Notes under the pieces: model-generated | The model's input: only the letters and a program-made list of their open reading frames with translations | Database searches by the model: none | What the model was told of the DNA's origin: nothing | In this document: positions 1 through 7,598 of the stretch, one piece after another | Layout: every line of letters begins with the position of its first letter | Numbering within the stretch: position 1 is the stretch's first letter | DNA from: CAVSUR01 sp963846005 | GTDB lineage: Bacteria > Actinomycetota > Actinomycetes > Streptosporangiales > Streptosporangiaceae | Assembly: GCA_963846005.1 (NCBI GenBank) | Contig: CAWJUH010000002.1 | Coordinates: forward strand, 124,001 to 188,000 | DNA length: 64,000 nucleotides | Reading direction: 5' to 3' | Position numbers and translations under genes: made by a program

Positions 1-1
1 G

Positions 2-1984
2 GTGCAGTCCGAGCTGGTCGCCAACGAGCAGCTGCCCGACGCCAGCAGCGACCCGCGGGCCGCGGCCGTGCTGCGCAAGCCGCTGCAGGCCGAGGAGCAG
101 CAGTGCGACGGCCACGGCGCCACGATGCTGATGCACGTCACCGCGGCGTCCGGGCTGCGGCTGGCGGCGGCCATGGCGCACCAGGTGACCGGCCCTGACG
201 GCCTGCACCAGGTCGCCGAGGTGTGGCCGGACCTGGCCCGGGTCACGGTGGCCGGGACGGTGACGCGCGGCCAGAAGCTGCGGCTGGTCAAGTTCGTCGG
301 CTACGGCTGGTCGGGCGTGCGGTCCCGCCCGGCGCTGCGCGACCAGGTCGACGGCGCGCTGGGGGCGGCCGTGCACACCGGCTGGGACGAGCTGCTGGCC
401 GGGCAGCAGGCCGTGCTGGCCGACTTCTGGGACGGCGCCGACGTGCAGCTGGACGGCGACCACGAGATCCAGCAGGCGGTCAGGTTCGCGCTGTTCCACG
501 TGTTCCAGGCGGCCGCGCGGGCCGAGCGCCGCAGCATCCCCGCCAAGGGCCTGACCGGCCCCGGCTACGACGGCCACACGTTCTGGGACTCAGAGACGTT
601 CGTGCTGCCGATGCTCACCTGCACCGCGCCGGCCGCGGCCGCGGACGCGCTGCGCTGGCGGCAGGACACGCTGCCACCGGCCCTCGGCCGGGCGAAGACG
701 CTCGGGCTGGCCGGCGCCGCGTTCCCGTGGCGCACGATCGACGGCGAGGAATGCTCGGGGTACTGGCCCGCGGGCACGGCCGCGTTCCACGTCAACGCCG
801 ACATCGCCGACGCGGCGATCCGCTACGCCGGGCTGACCGGGGACCGCGACTTCGAGGCCACGACCGGCTTGGAGCTGCTGGTGCAGACGGCCCGGCTGTG
901 GCGCTCGCTCGGGCACTTCGACACGGCGGGCCGGTTCCGCATCGACGGGGTGACCGGACCGGACGAGTACAGCGCGCTCGCCGACAACAACGTCTACACC
1001 AACCTGATGGCGCAGCGGAACCTGGCCGCCGCCGCGGACACGGCCGGCCGCCACCCCGAGCAGGCCGCGGCACTGAAAGTCACCGCCGCCGAGCGGGCCG
1101 ACTGGCAGCAGGCCGCCGGCGCCATGCTGATTCCCTGGGACGCCGATCTTGAGGTGCACCCGCAGGCCGAGGGCTTCACCAGCCATCAGCGCTGGGACTT
1201 CGCCGCTACCCCGGCGGAGAACTACCCGCTGCTGGAGCACTACCCCTACTTCGACATATACCGCAAGCAGGTGGTCAAGCAGGCCGATCTGGTGCTGGCC
1301 ATGCAGCTGTGCCCGTCAGCGTTCACGCCAGAGCAGAAGGCGCGCAACTTCGCCTACTACGAGACGATCACCGTCCGGGACTCCTCGCTGTCGGCGGGCA
1401 CCCAGGCCGTGCTGGCCGCCGAGACCGGCAGCATGGACCTGGCTTACAACTACCTGGCCGAGGCCGCGCTGATGGACCTGGACGACCTGGAGCACAACAC
1501 CCGGGACGGGCTCCACCTGGCCTCGCTGGCCGGGTCGTGGTTCGCGCTGCTCGGCGGGCTCGGCGGGCTGCGCAGCGAGGACGGCGCGGTCAGCTTCGCG
1601 CCGCGGCTGCCCGCGGGCATCACCCGGCTGGCGTTCACGATCGGCGTGCGCGGCCGCCGGCTGCGAGTGGAGATCACCCCCGGGTCCGCCAGCTACCTGA
1701 TCCCGGACGACGCCGAGCCGCTGCAGGTCAGCCACCACGGGCAGGACCTGGAACTGATCCCGGGCGAGCCGGCCAAGTGCGGTGTTCCCGAGCTGCCCGC
1801 GCGGGAAAGCCCGGTCCAGCGCCGGCCGCGAGCCGCGGATCCGCCGCCGCTGACGGTCAGGTGCTGGCCGACTGCCTGGGCTTGTCCCTGGCCGCGCCCT
1901 GGCCGCCCCGGGACTTGTAGTACGAGCGCCAGATCAGCCGGTGCACCGGGATCAGCCGCGGCACGTCCCGCAGGCCGGGGATGA
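2..1984 (+). CDS. Glycoside hydrolase family 65 phosphorylase, 5'-truncated
   Basis: C-terminal two thirds of a GH65 enzyme (maltose, trehalose or kojibiose phosphorylase type), which splits an alpha-glucoside with phosphate to give beta-glucose 1-phosphate in the cytoplasm. The family signature TGPDEY is present, with the expected catalytic acid Glu near residue 322 of the visible part, followed by the NNVYTN stretch, the YRKQVVKQAD segment and the C-terminal beta-sandwich ending near LIPGEPAKCG. The start lies before the window. The last 40 or so residues are low-complexity and run antisense through the end of the convergent cytochrome b gene (128-base overlap), so the true stop may have been lost by a small indel near base 1800. 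Substrate cannot be told from this part. Confidence 0.88.
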   Translation: MQSELVANEQLPDASSDPRAAAVLRKPLQAEEQQCDGHGATMLMHVTAASGLRLAAAMAHQVTGPDGLHQVAEVWPDLARVTVAGTVTRGQKLRLVKFVGYGWSGVRSRPALRDQVDGALGAAVHTGWDELLAGQQAVLADFWDGADVQLDGDHEIQQAVRFALFHVFQAAARAERRSIPAKGLTGPGYDGHTFWDSETFVLPMLTCTAPAAAADALRWRQDTLPPALGRAKTLGLAGAAFPWRTIDGEECSGYWPAGTAAFHVNADIADAAIRYAGLTGDRDFEATTGLELLVQTARLWRSLGHFDTAGRFRIDGVTGPDEYSALADNNVYTNLMAQRNLAAAADTAGRHPEQAAALKVTAAERADWQQAAGAMLIPWDADLEVHPQAEGFTSHQRWDFAATPAENYPLLEHYPYFDIYRKQVVKQADLVLAMQLCPSAFTPEQKARNFAYYETITVRDSSLSAGTQAVLAAETGSMDLAYNYLAEAALMDLDDLEHNTRDGLHLASLAGSWFALLGGLGGLRSEDGAVSFAPRLPAGITRLAFTIGVRGRRLRVEITPGSASYLIPDDAEPLQVSHHGQDLELIPGEPAKCGVPELPARESPVQRRPRAADPPPLTVRCWPTAWACPWPRPGRPGTCSTSARSAGAPGSAAARPAGRG

Positions 1985-3734
1985 ACGGCACGCACAGCAG
2001 CAAGATCGTGGCCAGCCCGGTCAGGTAGATGGCGATCAGGTCGACGTTCGGCGAGGACCGGAAGCCCGGCAGCTGGTACCACATCGTGTACAGCCACAGC
2101 CACGGCTGGCCCGGGTAGGAGCCGGTTTCGTTCATGACGCCCCACTGGTCGCCGCCCACGTTCAGCGCTTCGCCCTTGTAGATGAAGTAGGAACCGTCCT
2201 CCATGAACAGCAGCGGCTTGGTGTAGTTCGTGCCGTAGAAGGCGTTCTGCGCGAGCAGGTCGCTGTCGAGCGCGCCGCTGCGGGCCAGGTTCAGCTCGCC
2301 GGCCATCATCACCGGAACCGGCCCGCCGGCCGCCTTGGGCAGCACCGGGTTGCCGTTCACGAACTTGACCTTGCCCACCGCGGCAGCGTAGGCGCTGGCC
2401 CATGTGAGCTGCTGCGCGGGCGAAGCCGCCTGGTAGGTGGCCAGCGGGCCGGCCAAGGCGGGATCGGTCTTGGCCAGCGTGGTCAGCGGGGTGATGACGA
2501 ACGTCTGCGCCGCGTCGATGGGCTGGGTTACGCCAGTGATCGCGGCTGGCTTGAACAGCAGCGACTGGGTGTTCGCCTCGGTGGAGGTGTAGGGCGGCCC
2601 GTAGGTCGCGGTCTCGCTGCTGCCGTTCAGCTCGCTGGCGGCGGCAGTGAGGAAGTCGGCCGGGGCCGCCTTCGCCCACCTGGCGATGGACACCTCCGGC
2701 ACGTTAGGCGAGGACAGCAGGCCGGCCAGGAAGAACGTCAGCACCAGCACGATGAGCCCGGCGATCGTGCCTTCCTTGAGGATGTCGTACCGCCGGTTCG
2801 GCCCGCGCCATGGCGCGGCGTCGGCGGCCGCGATGGCCTGCCTGCGCGCCCGGCCCCTCGTGCCCTTGACCTCGCCGTCGTGCGCGGCGATCGGGTGCGA
2901 CACGCCGCGCACCCGGACCAGCAGCACGTGCCCGCCGATGACCGCGACCAGCACCAGCGGCACCAGCACGATGTGCCACATCAGCATCTGGCCGAGGTTC
3001 ATCACGTTGAAAAAGGCACCGACGCCGGCCGAGTTGAAGGCATCCTTGCCGCTGGTGGAAATCCACTGTGAGTCGAAGTTCTGCTGCGAGACATATCCGG
3101 TGAAGCACTCGACGACGGAGATAGCGAACGCGGCCACGCCGGTGATCCAGGTCATCCTGCGGCGGCCGCGCCAGGCTGCCATCCAGAACTTGGCCCACAG
3201 GTGGATGACCAGCAGCGCCATGAACAGCTCGATCGACCACAGGTGCAGGCTGTTGAAGAAGTGCCCGAGCGGGTTGTAGCGCCACCAGTCCGGGCCGCCG
3301 AGTGCCAGCGCGAACCCGGACCCGCAGGCCACCACGAAGGCGACCAGCGATCCCACTCCGAACACGTACGCCCAGGACGCCACGTAGGCGGGCTGGGAGT
3401 CGGGCAGCAGCTTGCGCGGCGGCAGCGTCCGCAGCGCCCAGCGGCGGACCGCTGCGGTCCACATGCCCGCAGTGCCGTCGTCGGCAGCCTCAGCGACGCG
3501 CCCGCCATCCCCGTCTGGGCCGCCGGTGCCGGCGCCGCCCGCCGCGGCTTCCGCGGGAGCCTTCTTGCCGGGCGGGAACGGCAGGATCAGCGCGGCGCCG
3601 AAGATGACGACCATGACGAGGATGAGGACCAGGTTCGCCACCGAGACGGTGAAGATGTTCCAGTGGATGAACGACCCCGGCTGGTTCATATCGATCGCCA
3701 GCGGTCCCGCGGGCGGCAGGTGGAGGGCGGTCAT
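1857..3734 (-). CDS. Stand-alone cytochrome b-type membrane protein with an extracytoplasmic insert
   Basis: Membrane diheme cytochrome b of the bc/b6f family, 625 residues. An extra N-terminal membrane helix (about 27-50) and an acidic/Gly linker precede the cytochrome b core. His164 and His178 (13 apart) in helix B and His254 and His269 (14 between, as in b6-type proteins) in helix D are the expected heme ligands. After a helix near 322-341 comes a soluble region of about 200 residues, then a final helix near 560-580. I see no PEWY quinol-site motif. No Rieske, cytochrome c or subunit IV gene lies beside it, so it is not a normal qcrCAB operon. The ATG has GGAG about 8 bases upstream. A DosR-like box and a 17-bp hairpin lie in its leader, suggesting hypoxia control. 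Electron partners unknown. Confidence 0.8.
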   Translation of the reverse strand: MTALHLPPAGPLAIDMNQPGSFIHWNIFTVSVANLVLILVMVVIFGAALILPFPPGKKAPAEAAAGGAGTGGPDGDGGRVAEAADDGTAGMWTAAVRRWALRTLPPRKLLPDSQPAYVASWAYVFGVGSLVAFVVACGSGFALALGGPDWWRYNPLGHFFNSLHLWSIELFMALLVIHLWAKFWMAAWRGRRRMTWITGVAAFAISVVECFTGYVSQQNFDSQWISTSGKDAFNSAGVGAFFNVMNLGQMLMWHIVLVPLVLVAVIGGHVLLVRVRGVSHPIAAHDGEVKGTRGRARRQAIAAADAAPWRGPNRRYDILKEGTIAGLIVLVLTFFLAGLLSSPNVPEVSIARWAKAAPADFLTAAASELNGSSETATYGPPYTSTEANTQSLLFKPAAITGVTQPIDAAQTFVITPLTTLAKTDPALAGPLATYQAASPAQQLTWASAYAAAVGKVKFVNGNPVLPKAAGGPVPVMMAGELNLARSGALDSDLLAQNAFYGTNYTKPLLFMEDGSYFIYKGEALNVGGDQWGVMNETGSYPGQPWLWLYTMWYQLPGFRSSPNVDLIAIYLTGLATILLLCVPFIPGLRDVPRLIPVHRLIWRSYYKSRGGQGAARDKPRQSAST

Positions 3735-3830
3735 ATCGGGCTCCAGATGAGGGAAAGACGGGTGATCTGACGTGGCGCTGCCCCCCGGGCGCCACCTCGC
3801 ACCCGGCGCGTCGCAACGACCACAGCATGC

Positions 3831-3865
3831 GGCTAGCGGCCCTCCCGTCGGGAGGGCCGCTAGCC
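3831..3865. repeat. Perfect 17-bp inverted repeat in the cytochrome b leader
   Basis: Arms GGCTAGCGGCCCTCCCG and its exact reverse complement flank a single T. It lies between the DosR-like box and the cytochrome b start codon, so it would form a strong hairpin near the 5' end of that transcript. There is no T-run, so it is not a classical terminator; a 5' stabilising or attenuating hairpin is possible. Confidence 0.7.
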
Positions 3866-3876
3866 TCTGGGCTGGC

Positions 3877-3890
3877 GGGACGTTGGTCCC
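3877..3890 (-). promoter_or_regulatory. DosR/DevR-like box upstream of cytochrome b
   Basis: GGGACGTTGGTCCC, an inverted repeat GGGAC-N4-GTCCC with the half-site and spacing of the mycobacterial DosR box core (GGGAC-TWWA-GTCCC). It is 143 bases upstream of the cytochrome b start and 293 bases downstream of the end of the devR-like coding region. Binding is inferred only; short GC-rich palindromes also arise by chance. Confidence 0.5.
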
Positions 3891-3897
3891 GCATCGG

Positions 3898-3999
3898 TTA
3901 TTGCTGCCGCTGGGCGGCCGCTGACGTGCGCGGTCTGGCCATCTTCGGGAAGGCGCAGGCGTACAGCAGCAGCCCGCGCAGCGTGGTGCCGCGCAACAT
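3898..3999 (-). CDS. Possible 33-residue small protein
   Basis: An ATG-started frame between devR and the cytochrome b gene on the same strand encodes MLRGTTLRGLLLYACAFPKM followed by a basic, Gln-rich tail. An AGGTC sequence about 8 bases before the ATG could be a weak ribosome site. The hydrophobic-then-basic composition is not random-looking, but there is no family I recognise and the frame could be fortuitous or the end of a lost gene, since the reading frame stays open upstream of the ATG. Confidence 0.25.
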   Translation of the reverse strand: MLRGTTLRGLLLYACAFPKMARPRTSAAAQRQQ

Positions 4000-4067
4000 C
4001 AGCTGGACCTGAGCGGCCAGCGCCGCGTCACGTCCCGGCCGGCCAGGGACTCCGGCCCCGCGCCGGG

Positions 4068-4775
4068 TCAGCTTCCCGGCGCCTCATCCCCGACGTGCTC
4101 CTCGAACACCCGGGCCGCGTACGCGGCCGCCTGGGTGCGCCGCTCCATCCCGAGCTTGGCGAACAGCGCGGAGACGTAGTTCTTGACGGTCTTCTCGGCC
4201 AGGAACATCTGCTCGCCGATCTGCCGGTTGGTCAGGCCGTCGCCGATCAGCTCCAGGATGCGCCGCTCCTGGCCGGTCAGCCCGGACAGCGGGTCGGTGC
4301 GGGCCGCCTGGTCGCGCATCCGCCGCATCACCCGGCTGGCGGCCTCCGGGTCCAGCAGCGAGCGCCCGGCCGCCACCGTCCGTACCGCGCCGACCAGGTC
4401 AGTGCCGCGGATCTGCTTGAGCACGTAGCCGGCTGCCCCGGCCATGATCGCCTCGAACAGGGCCTTGTCGTCGCCGAACGAGGTGAGCATCAGGCAGGCC
4501 ACTTCCGGCATCCGGGACCGGATCTCCCGGCACACGCTGACCCCGTCGCCGTCCGGTAGCCGCACGTCGAGCACCGCGACCCGCGGCCGCAGCGCGGGGA
4601 TCCTGGCCAGTGCCGACGCCGCGGTCCCGGCCTCGCCGACGACGGTAATGCCCGGCTCGCCCTCGAGCAGCTCGCGCACCCCGCGGCGGACGATCTCATG
4701 GTCGTCGAGCAGGAAGACGGTGATGTCGCCGGGCGCCCCAGGCTCCTCCGGCTGCTGCGACGGCATCTCGCTCAT
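4068..4775 (-). CDS. devR: DevR/DosR-like NarL-family response regulator
   Basis: Two-component transcription regulator of 235 residues. The receiver domain has the acidic pair D24-D25, phospho-acceptor D70 in VAVLDVRLPDGDG, T98 and K120. A LuxR-type helix-turn-helix follows (about 163-217) with LTNRQIGEQMFLAEKTVKNY and KLGMERRTQA. These stretches closely match mycobacterial DosR, which activates dormancy genes under low oxygen or nitric oxide. The ATG giving MSEMPSQQ is chosen because the receiver fold starts about 17 residues later; a longer frame upstream is not conserved-looking. No DevS/DosT heme kinase gene is in the window. It faces away from the CoA ligase gene, with a DosR-like box between them. 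Confidence 0.9.
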   Translation of the reverse strand: MSEMPSQQPEEPGAPGDITVFLLDDHEIVRRGVRELLEGEPGITVVGEAGTAASALARIPALRPRVAVLDVRLPDGDGVSVCREIRSRMPEVACLMLTSFGDDKALFEAIMAGAAGYVLKQIRGTDLVGAVRTVAAGRSLLDPEAASRVMRRMRDQAARTDPLSGLTGQERRILELIGDGLTNRQIGEQMFLAEKTVKNYVSALFAKLGMERRTQAAAYAARVFEEHVGDEAPGS

Positions 4776-4916
4776 GGCCGCTGGTACCCCTGTTCGCCGC
4801 TGATGCAGGCGGCCAGCACGGGCCGCGGCTGCCCGGGCTGGCCGCCCGGACAGTGTCCTGGCGATCACTGTAACCGGGCCGCCCGCCGTCGGCAGGGGCT
4901 GAGGGCGCCATCGGCA

Positions 4917-4930
4917 GGGACTTTGGGCCC
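4917..4930. promoter_or_regulatory. DosR-like box between devR and the CoA ligase gene
   Basis: GGGACTTTGGGCCC: a perfect left half-site, 4-base spacer and a right half-site with one mismatch (GGCCC for GTCCC). It lies 76 bases before the CoA-ligase start and 142 bases before devR, so it could serve either gene, including devR autoregulation. It resembles the box upstream of the lactate permease (AGGACTTTGGTCCC). Confidence 0.45.
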
Positions 4931-5005
4931 TGTTGCTCCTGCCGTGGGAAAGTCACCGAGAGGGCACTATCGTCACGGTTGACCCGCCAGAGGGGAGTAC
5001 GCGAC

Positions 5006-6886
5006 ATGGCCGGTTATGCGGAGGCCTTCCGGCAGAGCCTGGAGGATCCCGAGGGTTTCTGGGGCGCCGCGGCCGCGGCGGTCGACTGGTACCAGCAGCC
5101 GTCCGCCGCGCTGGACGCCTCGGGTGCCCCGTTCTACCGCTGGTTCCCCGGCGGCGTGCTGAACACCTGCCACAACGCCGTCGACCGGCACGTCGCGGAC
5201 CGCGGCGGCCAGGCCGCGATCATCTACGACAGCCCGGTCACCGGCGCCGCCCGCACGATCAGCTACGCCGAGCTGCAGGGCGAGGTAGCCCAGCTGGCCG
5301 GGGCGCTGCGCGGGCTGGGCGTGGCCAAGGGCGACCGGGTGATCATCTACATGCCGATGATCCCCGAGGCGGTGACCGGCATGCTGGCCTGCGCCCGGCT
5401 CGGTGCCGTGCACTCGGTGGTGTTCGGCGGCTTCGCCGCCCCCGAACTGGCGGTGCGGATCGAGGACGCGCGGCCCAAGGCGGTGCTGACGGCGTCCTGC
5501 GGCATCGAGACCGCCCGGGTCATCGAGTACAAGCCGCTGCTGGACCGCGCGATCGAGCTGTCGGAGCACAAGCCGGACCACTGCCTGGTCCTGCAGCGTC
5601 CGCAGGCGGTGGCCCAGCTGACCGCAGGCCGCGACCTGGACTGGGACACGACAGCCGCCGCGGCCGGGCCGGCCGGGTGCGTGCCTGTGGCCTCCTCCGA
5701 TCCGCTGTATGTGCTCTATACCTCAGGTACTACCGGCAAGCCGAAGGGCGTAGTGCGCGACAACGGCGGGCATGCGGTCGCGCTGCGCTGGTCAATGCCC
5801 AACGTCTACGACATCCACCCGGGCGAGCGGTTCTGGGCCGCGTCCGACATCGGCTGGGTGGTCGGCCACTCCTACATCGTCTACGCGCCGCTGCTGACCG
5901 GCGCGACCACGATCTTGTACGAGGGCAAGCCGGTCGGCACGCCGGACGCCGGGGCGTTCTGGCGGGTCATCTCCGAGCACAAGGTCAAGGCCCTGTTCAC
6001 CGCGCCGACGGCGTTCCGCGCCATCAAGAAGGAGGACCCGGCCGCCGAGCACCCCGGGCGCTACGACCTGTCCGGGCTGCGCTATCTGTTCCTGGCGGGC
6101 GAGCGGCTGGACCCGGAGACCTACCGGTGGGCGGGGGAGAAGTTCGGGCTGCCGGTCATCGACCACTGGTGGCAGACCGAGACCGGCTGGGCCATCGCTG
6201 CCGACCTGATGGGCCTGGAGGCGCTGCCGACCAGGGCGGGCTCGCCGACCGTGCCGGTACCCGGGTTCGACGTGCGCATCCTCGACGACGGCGGCCGCGA
6301 GCTGCCGGCCGGGTCCACCGGGGAGATCGCGGTCAAGCTCCCGCTGCCGCCCGGCTGCCTGATGACGCTATGGAACGACGACCAGCGGTTCCTGGACTCC
6401 TACCTGGACACCTTCCCCGGCTATTACCGGACCAGCGACGGCGGCTTCCGGGACGACGACGGCTACCTGTACGTCATGGGCCGCACCGATGACGTCATCA
6501 ACGTAGCCGGGCACCGGCTGTCCACCGGCGAGATGGAGGAAGTGCTGGCCAGCCACCCGGACGTGGCCGAATGCGCGGTCATCGGCGTGCGCGACACGAT
6601 GAAGGGGCAGGTGCCGCGGGGCTTCGTGGTGCTCAAGGCCGGCGTGGACACCGACCCCGGGACGCTGCGCGGCCAGCTGATCGAGATGGTCCGCGGCCGG
6701 ATCGGCCCGGTGGCCTCGTTCCGTGACGTGGACGTGGTGAGCGCACTGCCGAAGACCAGGTCCGGGAAGATCTTGCGCAAGGCCATGCGCTCGATCGCCG
6801 ACGGCAAGGACGAGCCGGTGCCGTCCACGATCGAGGACCCCGCGGCGCTGGAGGCGCTCCGGCCGGTGCTGCGCGGCCACAGCTGA
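5006..6886 (+). CDS. Acetyl/propionyl-CoA synthetase (AMP-forming)
   Basis: Cytoplasmic ligase of 626 residues that activates a short-chain acid, probably propionate or acetate, through an acyl-adenylate to the CoA thioester. Seen: N-terminal ACAS domain, adenylate motif YTSGTTGKPKG near residues 239-249, HWWQTETGW, the GRTDDVINVAGHRLSTGEME hinge, and the C-terminal PKTRSGKILRK whose Lys (about 588) is the residue acetylated in this family. The wording DNGGHAVALRWSM and GVRDTMKGQVPRGF is closer to PrpE/ACSS3 than to Acs. The ATG before AGYAEAF is used because GAGGGGAG lies about 8 bases upstream. An AcuC-type deacetylase is encoded 5 kb away. Confidence 0.9.
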   Translation: MAGYAEAFRQSLEDPEGFWGAAAAAVDWYQQPSAALDASGAPFYRWFPGGVLNTCHNAVDRHVADRGGQAAIIYDSPVTGAARTISYAELQGEVAQLAGALRGLGVAKGDRVIIYMPMIPEAVTGMLACARLGAVHSVVFGGFAAPELAVRIEDARPKAVLTASCGIETARVIEYKPLLDRAIELSEHKPDHCLVLQRPQAVAQLTAGRDLDWDTTAAAAGPAGCVPVASSDPLYVLYTSGTTGKPKGVVRDNGGHAVALRWSMPNVYDIHPGERFWAASDIGWVVGHSYIVYAPLLTGATTILYEGKPVGTPDAGAFWRVISEHKVKALFTAPTAFRAIKKEDPAAEHPGRYDLSGLRYLFLAGERLDPETYRWAGEKFGLPVIDHWWQTETGWAIAADLMGLEALPTRAGSPTVPVPGFDVRILDDGGRELPAGSTGEIAVKLPLPPGCLMTLWNDDQRFLDSYLDTFPGYYRTSDGGFRDDDGYLYVMGRTDDVINVAGHRLSTGEMEEVLASHPDVAECAVIGVRDTMKGQVPRGFVVLKAGVDTDPGTLRGQLIEMVRGRIGPVASFRDVDVVSALPKTRSGKILRKAMRSIADGKDEPVPSTIEDPAALEALRPVLRGHS

Positions 6887-6905
6887 CCGGCTCTGGCGGC
6901 GTACG

Positions 6906-7343
6906 TTACTTCGCGGCCGGTATGACGGCGACCGGGCAGGCGGAGTGCTGCACGACCTGTATGCTCACCGACCCGAGCAGCAGGCTGGCGAAGCCGCCGG
7001 CCCCGCGCGATCCCACCACCACCAGGTCGGCGTCCTGCGAGGCGGCGATGAGCGCGGGCGCGGCCTGGCCGTTGACCGCGGACACGCTCACGCTGGCGGG
7101 CCTGGCGTCGCTCAGCCGGCTGACGACCTTCTGCACCGCTTCCTCGGCGGCGCGCGCGGCGGCGGCCTGCCTCTCCTGGTCCGGCTGGTAGGTCACCGGG
7201 TTGCCGGTCCAGGGCTCGGTCGCGACCGGGTTCACGGTGAGCACGGTGAGGTCGGCATGCTGGAGTGCTGCCTGCCGCACCGCCCATTCGAGGGCATGCT
7301 CGGAGTGCCCCGAGCCATCGACGCCCACAACGATTCCGGGCAT
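6906..7343 (-). CDS. Universal stress protein, ATP-binding type
   Basis: Single UspA domain of 145 residues. IVVGVDGS at the N terminus and GSRGAGGFASLLLGS near the C terminus give the G-2x-G-9x-G-S motif of ATP-binding Usp proteins. Such proteins are abundant members of the DosR regulon in mycobacteria, which fits the devR-like gene 2 kb away. The start at the ATG of MPGIVVG is set by a strong GGAAGGAG 8 bases upstream. It converges on the CoA-ligase gene (19-base gap) and is divergent from the amidohydrolase. Confidence 0.92.
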   Translation of the reverse strand: MPGIVVGVDGSGHSEHALEWAVRQAALQHADLTVLTVNPVATEPWTGNPVTYQPDQERQAAAARAAEEAVQKVVSRLSDARPASVSVSAVNGQAAPALIAASQDADLVVVGSRGAGGFASLLLGSVSIQVVQHSACPVAVIPAAK

Positions 7344-7448
7344 GGCGTACTCCTTCCGGGAGCTGCCAGAAGGCAGCCGCTGTTTGTCCCAGTAGAGATC
7401 ATCTCGCGCCTGAGGTTCTGAGCATAGGGGCAATGGCCAACGCGGCCG

Positions 7449-7462
7449 GGGTCATTCGTCCC
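7449..7462. promoter_or_regulatory. Degenerate DosR-like box upstream of usp
   Basis: GGGTCATTCGTCCC followed by GA: one mismatch in the left half-site, perfect right half-site and correct 4-base spacing. It is 106 bases upstream of usp and 137 bases upstream of the divergent amidohydrolase. The weakest of the four candidate boxes. Confidence 0.3.
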
Positions 7463-7598
7463 GAGCAGGTGCCCGGCCGGCGGCGGCTGCCGCCGGCCGG
7501 GCACCGTTTGCCCCTGGTTCCAGCGGGAATCCAGTGGCGGGGGGGATGCTTCGCCGGGCCGCGGCGAGGGCGGCAGTTCACCGGGGGAGCGGGCGACC

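Noticed and set aside
7382..7390. TTTGTCCC as another DosR site before usp
   Set aside because: Only the right half-site is present; the expected left half does not match.
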